In this document: one piece after another, positions 55,916-64,000 of the stretch
Position numbering within the stretch: position 1 is the stretch's first letter
How the letters are laid out: each line of letters opens with the position of its first letter
NCBI RefSeq assembly: GCF_035083965.1
Contig: NC_089740.1
Coordinates: 7,437,552 to 7,501,551, forward strand
Length of the DNA stretch: 64,000 nt
Direction of reading: 5' to 3'
DNA from: Branchiostoma lanceolatum
Taxonomy: Eukaryota; Chordata; Leptocardii; Amphioxiformes; Branchiostomatidae
Made by a program: the position numbers and the translations under genes
Notes under the pieces: model-generated
The model's database searches: none
Told to the model about the DNA's origin: nothing
The model's input: the letters and a program-made list of their open reading frames with translations, nothing else

Positions 55916-57369
55916 CATAAGTCCTTGGGTAGGTTCTTCAGGGAATGAGGTCTGATCTAATTATGAACCCACGTGTGTATAGCCATGAAACAATCGTATG
56001 CATCACCTGTGCGCGATACTCGATCTGACACGTGGAAAATCGTAGCCTTGAAAGCAGGCTATTCAGCGGTCGCGCTGTACACCAGTTGCCACTGTGCTCT
56101 GGTGGCTGCACTTCTCAACAGCATCGACAATATCAGGGAAAACTGAAACCATCAGAACACGGTCGAAATGTATAAATTTTTCATCTCATTGGTATAAAAA
56201 GAAGGCCGTAGTGAAGTCTGTATTGGGGGCAATAAAAATCGTACGGCGACGGAAGCAAAATTTTGAACATGTTCAAAATCATCTTTAGCTGTATTTTCCG
56301 GCGTAGGACGCTCGGCGATGGCTACTTTTACGTGCGATTTACCTGCGATTTACCTGCGATTGACCTAGGTACACTAAAAAAACCCATCGTACGATGTACC
56401 TACGTTTTATGTGACCACCACTTTGTATGTGTTAACTATTGCACTCGGTTTTTCCCAACCGTACGACGTACGGCGCTGTCATGACGGAAGAAACCCCATC
56501 GCAGGTACGACGTGAGTTTAGTGTGACCATAGCTTTACTAGGCACGTGTTAATGTTTGTATAACATGTAGATTATGTAGGAAATGTTGTTGATATCTAGC
56601 CTACTTGAAATTATCGCAGCGGAAACAAAGATTAGGAACACCTGAAGAAAATCTGACTGATACCCCCCGCCCTAACACACACACACACAAACTGTCGAAT
56701 TTATAAGCATAAGTAATATTTTTCTCATAAATGTTTTTGAAATATTTCTACATATTATTGTTTTCTACAGGAAAACATTTGGACGCTGCCCTACTGCTAT
56801 ATATATATCGTGCTCTCTACATGTTTGAGCGACTCAAATGAACGCTCTCTAGATCTCCTGACGTATTATTACAATCAGTCCGAATGGTTAGCATCCTGAC
56901 GTGTTGGAATGAGAAGAAATCACCCGACTGTCCCTGTCTCTCACTCTTTCTTCATAAACACCGTACACTTGTGGTGGCACACAGTCAATCCTCCCACATG
57001 AGTGCCACTAGCCTCCACCAGGCCTTCCTACGGGGGTATGAATCGTGGAATTCGCCAAAAATAGAAATAATTGGCCAGTCGAGTGAGTGCACGGTGAGGT
57101 TAATAATTCCCCCGTAACTCCCCCGTAACTGCGCCGACAAATGTTACCCTCCTTTCAATTCAATTCTTTCAATTCTGTATTCAAATACCAACCTTGTATA
57201 CATACAAACGTTAGCCTGGATGGTGTTGATATTTACAATGAAACATATATACACTCCTGGCAAATAGTCTCCATATGCCTGGTGTGCTTAGTCTGGTAGA
57301 GTCGACGTGCCACACAGCCAGAAGTTTTGTAATGTTATTCCAGCACAAACATCACAAAACTTCTAACTG

Positions 57370-57456
57370 TCTGGGTACAATCCTCCGCTAAGTTACTACG
57401 GTTAGCAAGCGAACCGATTGAGACAGCCTTACTACGGAGGATGGTAGCCAGGCTAG
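57370..57456. mobile_element. Hairpin element, copy 1
   Basis: CTGGGTACAATCCTCCG faces CGGAGGATGGTAGCCAGG around a GGTTAGCAAGCGAA centre. Diverged relative of 57504..57591. Confidence 0.75.
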
Positions 57457-57503
57457 CCATGCAGCCAGAAGTTTTGCGATGTTGTTCCAACACAAGTGAC
57501 CCT

Positions 57504-57591
57504 TAGCCTGGGTACTATCCTCCGTAGTAACCACGGTTAGCAAGCGAAACGATTGAGCCAGTGGTTACTACGAAGGATAATACCCAGGCTA
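57504..57591. mobile_element. Hairpin element, copy 2
   Basis: TAGCCTGGGTACTATCCT faces AGGATAATACCCAGGCTA with about 31-bp arms around the same GGTTAGCAAGCGAAACGATT centre. A GCAGCCAGAAGTTTTG unit recurs between and after the copies (about 57310, 57462, 57600). Confidence 0.85.
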
Positions 57592-57868
57592 GCCACGCAC
57601 GCAGCCAGAAGTTTTGCGATGCTGTTTTAACACAAGTGACCCCTGAGTAAGATCAATCCGCCTGTTATCCTGATAAGGTCAGTGCAGTGATACGACCCCC
57701 ATTTAGATCACAAACAAATCAGTACAAATAGGCCCGGGGAGACGGGGCATCCTGATCCTAAGTCCTGACCCCACGATCTCTTTAGGCAAAGTAAAATTGA
57801 ACCATTGAGTACACCACTCACCGTGCCAATAACCACTTTTCTTCGCATCAGTCATATATATTATATAT

Positions 57869-58082
57869 ACCCCCATTCCACTAGGACGGCGTTCTCGCCG
57901 CGCGCTCTCTGCGACCTAAGATTTAACAGAGCGCTCAACGAATTTCATAGACAACGCTTTGTTGTCTTTTCAGCCATACTCTTACATTTTGCATGAAATT
58001 CCAACTTTGAAATGAAGGGTTAAACAAATCTGATTTAGGTTACAGCGAGAGCGCAGCGATCGCCGTCTAGTGGAATGAGGGA
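57869..58082. mobile_element. Palindromic MITE, about 214 bp
   Basis: CCCATTCCACTAGGACGGCG at the left faces CGCCGTCTAGTGGAATGAGG at the right. The pairing continues inward through GCGCTCTCTGCGACCTAA and TTAGGTTACAGCGAGAGCGC. Confidence 0.85.
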
Positions 58083-58309
58083 CATAACAGTACGCAAGGG
58101 CTGTTATATATAACGTTATATACACATATGATGGCGTACTCTTAGTTCTCTGGTAAGAACTTGACAATAACTTCTATGACAGTCTGCCTGCAGCAATATC
58201 AGTAAATGTCTCTCTCTCTCTGTCAGTCAGTCGATGTCAGTAACTGTCTCTATCTCTGTCAGTCAACGTCAGTAACTGTAACTGCCTGGTAATGGTACAG
58301 CTCTAAGAC

Positions 58310-58670
58310 TAGTGGATCCATGGCACTCTGATCTGATGCCTCCAGATTATATGTCACTTACACTACTGATAGCATCTACATGTAACAACCATGAAGCTAA
58401 ATATATACCCGGGAAACCATACTGTCACTACAGTTCACTTCGTGTGCTTCCACGCAAGATGTGAAAATGACACGACAAGGATATATGGATACTTAGAACT
58501 CTGAACTGATGTCTCTAGGTTATATGTCACTTACACTATTGATAGCATCTACATATAGCAACCATGAACTTCAAGCTAAATATATCCCTCCGGCATCAAT
58601 ACTCTCACGACAAGCTCAACCTATTCTTTCAAACACGAATTCAAAATAACAGGACAAAGATGCATCTAGC
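58310..58670. repeat. Tandem duplication, two units of about 185 bp
   Basis: Both units contain TTATATGTCACTTACACTA, TGATAGCATCTACAT, AACCATGAA and AAGCTAAATATAT. Non-coding. Confidence 0.85.
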
Positions 58671-58679
58671 GGGCTTGTA

Positions 58680-59070
58680 GTTTTCAAATATGATCAACAT
58701 TGTACGAACTGTGTTATGTTTTCTGCGTACAGTTCAAGATTTATCTTACATCAATTTTTTGGGAGATGCTAAAATAGTATCTGAAGTTCAAGCTAATATC
58801 AGTAACATTGTCATCGTGGTTTAAAAGAAATTGTTTTAACTGTGTCATGTTTCTGTGAACACGTCAAAATCTATTTCACATTGATTTTTGGGAAAGCTAA
58901 AGCACTATCTGGAGATCAAGGTAATATTAGTTACATGGCCATCGTAGTTTTCAAAATGATGAATATTGTATTTGCATGGCCATCGTGGTTTGAAAAAATG
59001 ATGAACTTTGTACGAACTGTGTCATCTTTTCTGCGCACACTTCAAGATTTATTTTACACTAGAAAGGCAA
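58680..59070. repeat. Tandem repeat, left block
   Basis: Units of about 130-150 bp share TTTTGGGAGATGCTAAAAT, AGTATCTGAAGTTCAAGCTA and ATGGCCATCGT or ATTGTCATCGT. The same family resumes at 61190..61560. Confidence 0.85.
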
Positions 59071-61189
59071 CATTTGCGAGCAAATACAGCATGTTTAGCC
59101 ATACTCCTCGCCATGCAAAAAATGGACTCTCCCCAAATAACAATGGACCATTCTAAAATACTTGCACTAAAAAAATGAATCACCCCAGTCCAAAACTGAG
59201 TCTTCCAGTAGCACCTCAACACAATATGGACCAGTCCACAACCATATCCACTAATTGATTAACACTTCTGCTAAAGAATGGACTTTTTCATAATCATTCC
59301 AGCTCAAAATTGAAAGAAATAATTAAAGAATCCTCCCCTTGCAAGAATGGGATATTCCGTGCCATTTCCATGTAAACCAGTCGAAAAATATCCGCTGAAA
59401 ATTACACTCTTGCGCATAATCAACCCAGTTCAAAATTGAATTAAAAAAGATCAGCCCCAGGGAAGAATGAAGTTTTCCATAGTATACATATGAAGATTTG
59501 ACAGGAGACGAAGGAAATGACCAAAAACAACATATTTGGGTCAATTCAAAGTCACCGAGAGGGTTTTAATATAATATTTGTAATATGTTTGAACTATTTT
59601 GATTAAAAGAATGTCTAAGTCACAACAGTTCTAAAGTGTTCAAACAATTAGAATTGAAACTTATAACATGTTTGAACTCATTTCACATACGTTGGAAACA
59701 TTTCGAACGTAACTACACAAAAATCTCTTTATTTAGAACAGTTTCAAACCATCTATCCAAATGTTTCAATGTTCGAACAATTTGTAACAAAAGATTTTCA
59801 CAATTGCCCTCATAAACGAAGGTGCTAAGTCCTCCTGTGTGTTTCTGCCTATTTTCGGTGGCCGCGCTAGACCACCAGCGGATTTGTTTTGACGGAGCGT
59901 CACCCGCGCGCGACGATGTACACTGTTCGGCACCGCTAATATCCGGCATTTTCCCGCTCCAAAACACTCCACAAGACCCACGTTTTTAGTGTTTTGCCTC
60001 TTGTGCAACACGATTCGATTTGCATTACTAACGGGACGAAAATGATAGAAAAAATTCACCCCGTCCCGGCGTCCGTCCCAAAAACATGAACGACATGAAA
60101 ATATATTTTCTTACAGATTCAATCACAAAAATCAACAGCATGGGATTCCAAATTTTCGCAACGGCCGACCATTTATCATGGTTGAACTTCCTTCCAAGGC
60201 GTGCGATAGATAAACATTCCCGGCACATAATAGTCACTAGTACCAGACTAACGCAAGCTCATGATGATAATAGGGAGAAAGTTTGTCAGTGAAGTTTGGC
60301 CACCAGAGGGTACATTCATTTAACGTTGCAAGCTAGCGCAAAGGGGCGAATCATTGACCTTACCGGGGACTGACTCTACTGGCCTAATCATTCCTTTTTT
60401 GCCGAATTCTACGATCCATACGCCCGTACGTAGGACATGTAGGAAGGCACCGCCTACCACCCGCCTTTGATCATATATGAAGTCGGCGGCAGAGAGAGAT
60501 CATCAATCAATTTTGACAGGAGTGTCGCGCCAGTCTGAGGAGAAACGATCTCCCGTGTTGTGTTGAAGAATTTGGAGTTTGAAAATATCTGGAATAACTA
60601 ATGCTAGAATAAACATTCACAAAATCATTGATTTAACTTGTTTTCTGTTATAAAATTTCCTAAACTGCAATTTAACCACTGAGTTTAAGGGAACATGGTG
60701 TTTTCCCGATAATCACGTTAAATGTTTATGTCCGGTCTTTCCTCCTCGTAAGCAAACTTCAAGCTTGGCCAGGTGCAAGGCACTCGGGGTCAATGACCTG
60801 TAGGTCATATGTAGTATTGAAAGTGACAGAAGTGGCAAATATTGTCAAGAAAGCCCAAAATAAATCGTTTTGAATATATGTATGCCAAAAATGGGAATGT
60901 AGTCCTTTAAATATTTGTTCAAGCCACATATACAGCAAATTTCAGGTCATTCGGTTGAAATACAAGGGCGCAGGAGGCCAAGATATGCTAAAAATAGCCT
61001 AAAAACCTCAATAAAATCACTTTCAAGGTCAATATCAAAAAAAGGAAAAGAACGTACATTGGTTTTTGCCTACATTACCTCTGTACCAAATTTCAGGTCA
61101 TTTGGTCAAAAAATGACAGAGATGAATCGATTTGAAGATTTGACAGGAGAAGAAACATGAGAGAAAACAATATGTTGAGCCATACTTAT
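59071..61189. other. Segment between the two blocks of a split tandem repeat
   Basis: No coding segment is supported. The first part has a degenerate 105-bp-like repeat (CCAGT(C/T)CAAAA or CCAGCTCAAAA recurs). The middle (about 59820..60070) is GC-richer. GATTTGACAGGAGA(C/A)GAA occurs at both 59493 and 61137, near the two ends. Confidence 0.5.
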
Positions 61190-61560
61190 GGCTAAACATA
61201 ATTAATTTTTATAATTGGGGAGATACTAAAATACAATCTGAAGTTCAAACTAATATTAGTTACATGGTCATCGTAGTTTTAAAAAATTATGAACATTGTA
61301 TGAACAGTGTCGTGTTTTCTGCGAACGCTTCAAGATCTTTTTTGGCATTAATTTTTTGGGAGATACTAAAATAGTATCTGAAGTTCAAGCTAATATTATT
61401 TACATGGTCATCGTAGTTTGAAAAAAATGATGAACATATTGTATGAATTGTGTGATGTTTTTGCGAACACGTCAAGATTTAATTTACAAAATTTAAAATT
61501 TTGGAGATGCAAAAATAGTATCTGAAGTTCAAGCTAATATTAGTTACATGGTCATGGCCA
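61190..61560. repeat. Tandem repeat, right block
   Basis: Three units share GGGAGATACTAAAAT, TCTGAAGTTCAA(G/A)CTAATAT and TACATGGTCATCGTAG. Same family as 58680..59070. Confidence 0.87.
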
Positions 61561-61633
61561 TGGCCACGGTCACACAGTTGGTATTCTGACGGAATGTGAA
61601 GAATGTTTAGCCGCTGGTGTAACGTGTAGTGGA

Positions 61634-61646
61634 GGGGGGGGGGGGG
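61634..61646. repeat. Poly-G run (13 G)
   Basis: Uninterrupted G tract. Other G runs occur at 18267..18278 and 43387..43397. Confidence 0.9.
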
Positions 61647-64000
61647 TCTGTCTGGGTCGGGAGGTTGGGGAGATGACGTCATGATCATGGAATGCTGTCT
61701 CTGGGTGGTACAGAGACACGGAATGTCAATGGATTATGAACTGTTACGTACCTTGATAATGTGTGAAGCTTAAAGTCAATGAGTTTTAAATCCTCTGCAA
61801 ATGTTTGGTTGCTGTGAAAGTTATACAAGGGATTCTAGACTTACACGTATTTCGATTTAGTCCGTGAAGGAGGGTCACCTATTGCGGTTTATTGTTTCAG
61901 TGTGGTCGCAGCTACAACTCAAGATCCATTTGTTACATTAGTTTTGTACTTTGGCCTGTGCAGTATTTCTAGGCAATGTAGTATTACAAAACGACACCCC
62001 CTTTTTGAAGGTGTGGTACAGTCCACAGCAAGCTGGTGCCATTTAAATACCCTGAATACTCTCTAAGCAGAGGCTATGCTCCGGCTTGCCACACTGTCTT
62101 GTAACATTTGCCAAGAGGGTTTCGGCAGGGTTTTTGGTAATGTGCTTGTGAGTGGAACTTAACAGGAATCTATGAGTGAATTACTATGAATTTTGGTTTG
62201 TGGATATGTGTCGACAAAAAAAAAGGATAGGTTCAACCATGATCGTTCTTGCGGATTTCTAGGGAACTGCAGTGAAACTTCCAGTTTTGGCATTTCATAT
62301 TCTAAACATGCTTTGGTCACGACTTTTAATGACATGCAGAGGATATAAAGGGATTTATGTAACAAACTGTACATCTAAGTAGGAATTGACGTAATGATTG
62401 ACCAAAAGGGAATTCCGAAATACTTTAAAAGTCAAGGTTATTTCTAGATAATGGATGTACTAGTGGATCAAAAGCTTCCGTCCAAAAATAGACGTTTGAT
62501 CTCAAGATCCATCGAAAGCACTGTAATATTGCTCTAAAGACGATATTTTCAGAAGACGAGATTATGGCTAACATATGACTTGATAGGTTGATAAAAGCTT
62601 ACAATAGGATTAATCTAAGGTTGTTTTCAAGCCTCGGTATACATGACCACAAACCGCTATGTTTTCTTCCCTTTATGGTTAAACAAATTTCCACTCTGAA
62701 AGTTATGAAATTGTTTCATTTTAAACGACAACTAATAAGTAGAGGTTGCTTTGTGTCCGATACTGTAGCAGTATCTGGCTACAGCGCTGCCGCGAACTTA
62801 AAACCGCCGCGAACACTCCATTTTTTTTTACTTAAAAACCAGGCGAACTTAAATGCATTTTCAGGACTGTACCCATGCTTTCACAAGGCTTCGGGGGAGA
62901 AATACGTGTCCAACCGCCATCCCAAGTGTGCCATTAATCATGGTGAGACATCAGGCCTAGAGCTCGCAGATCGAGTTCGACGTTCGAACTATCTATAGTA
63001 CCTACGGCGTCAAACCCCAAGTGGGGGATCATAGCGACAAGTGGGGGATCATAGGTACAAGTCTACCTAGTACCGAAACATCAACGTCATTGGGCAACAT
63101 TCGGTAAAAAATCTTCTCTCCCATTGCACTGAAAGGTCGGGGAAATGAAGATATTGCAAGTTAATTAGTAAGAACCAACTCATTGATCTTATAAAAATCA
63201 ATAGAAACGTGAAAATGTGGACCCAGCCAGGTAGTTTACGAGCTGTTTTTTTTTTCATTTTCGGGCGTGACCTCTATGTGGCCCCGTGGGGCACCCTGTG
63301 GCTAACGGGCAAATTTGGAGCACAGCCGGGTCCCGGGATATTTTTTAACTCGGAGTTAAAATCAGCCCGGGACCCGATAAGAAATATACACCGTAACCTA
63401 ATCGTGAGAACACCGAGAGGTACATTCTCGATATCCGGCAGTCTACCGGGAAAATTTGTGTCTTCCGCCCCGGCCGGCCGGATAACACCCCCTGCGGGCA
63501 CCGGTGTAAATGTGGCCGTAGCAATATCGGGCAATGCTCTGTAAATTTGCATCCATCCCATGGCACTGACAAGGCTGGGAATTTAAGATATTTCAAGTTA
63601 ATTAGTACAAAACACGCCATTGATCTTACAAAATCAATAGAAAGGGGAAAGTCTGGTTTACTAAATCTTTTATACGTACCCTACATGTCAGCTAATTGCG
63701 AGTGCAAAGAACTGCAATAGCCAACAACAGGTAACTAATGACTATGATTAAAAATGTAAGATACGGTTATAAACTGTGTGCGCCAAAATGAAACGTTGCC
63801 CCTCCTCAAAATATTTTTAAAGGTTGAATCGAGCCTTGTACTAGCTTCTTAGAATCACAAACCGATTTGAGGGGTCTTTTGGGTATTTTAAGTTGCAGGG
63901 ACATTTGGGTGTAAGGCCCCGAGGCTTATGTACAGAAAATGGGTTTCTAATCTTTCTTCATCGGATGATGGGCATGCAAAAACTTAACGTCCATTACTGT
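61647..64000. other. Right end of window, repeats and unassigned DNA
   Basis: No coding segment is supported. It contains a partial TACTGTAAATG-family MITE at about 62765..62870 and a GC-rich palindromic repeat at 63240..63530, which is flanked by a direct duplication (about 63100..63215 and 63540..63650). Confidence 0.5.
63240..63530 (+). repeat. Dispersed GC-rich palindromic repeat
   Basis: Left part TTTTCGGGCGTGACCTCTAT then GGCCCCGTGGGGCACCCTGT. A central palindrome CGGGTCCCGGG (63327) faces CCCGGGACCCG (ends about 63376). Inverted relative of 43330..43570. Confidence 0.75.

Larger units (their letters stand above)
54460..56534. mobile_element. Harbinger-type DNA transposon, 2,075 bp, decayed
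   Basis: Left end AGCCCCGGTCACACTAAACT and right end (other strand) AGCTATGGTCACACTAAACT continue identically as CACGTCGTACCT. TTA target duplications flank both ends (54457..54459, 56535..56537). Subterminal AATCGCAGGT repeats (four at left) face GATTTACCTGC repeats at right. The interior has a + strand transposase N-terminal fragment and, on the - strand, a short C-terminal coding remnant of a second protein, as in two-gene Harbinger elements. Most of the coding interior is missing. Confidence 0.88.

Noticed and set aside
59713..60292. Frames in the GC-richer segment (84, 97, 69 and 68 codons)
   Set aside because: Overlapping on both strands, with no recognisable domain and no splice-linked partner.

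Overview
The window is animal nuclear DNA. It holds multi-exon genes with GT-AG introns, long AT-rich introns, microsatellites, tRNA-derived SINEs, a LINE fragment, Harbinger-type DNA transposons and many hairpin MITEs. Receptor-subunit gene structure, short compact introns and the repeat families together suggest an invertebrate deuterostome, most probably a lancelet (Branchiostoma). This assignment is inference; no species-specific marker can be proved from the sequence alone.

Left four-fifths (1 to about 46.5 kb): a cluster of five Cys-loop ligand-gated channel subunit genes of the nicotinic acetylcholine receptor (nAChR) type. Gene A is on the + strand, its 5' part lies off the window, and it converges on gene B. 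Genes B, C, D and E are all on the - strand, head to tail, and each can be assembled from signal peptide to stop in one unbroken frame (452, 474, 477 and 485 aa). Exon borders match between paralogues to the base: a 137/140-nt exon 2, 45-nt exon 3, 110-nt exon 4. C, D and E then carry four exons (201, 87/90, 111, 137 nt) where B has one 539-nt exon and A one 542-nt exon. A, B and E have the vicinal Cys pair of alpha (agonist-binding) subunits; C and D lack it. All five have a GEK motif before M2, as in cation channels. The array could supply principal and complementary subunits for heteromeric receptors, but assembly is inference.

Gene F (50.2-53.4 kb, + strand) lies beyond E and is divergent from it. 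It encodes a type I membrane protein with a signal peptide, two Ig domains, one membrane segment and a cytoplasmic tail ending near a tyrosine motif.

The rest (53.4-64 kb) and the spaces between genes are mostly repeats. They include a 2,075-bp Harbinger-type element with TTA target duplications and a decayed transposase, a 1,335-bp non-autonomous relative inside a gene B intron, several palindromic MITEs, and tandem repeats. I found no rRNA, functional tRNA, CRISPR or bacterial-type operon.
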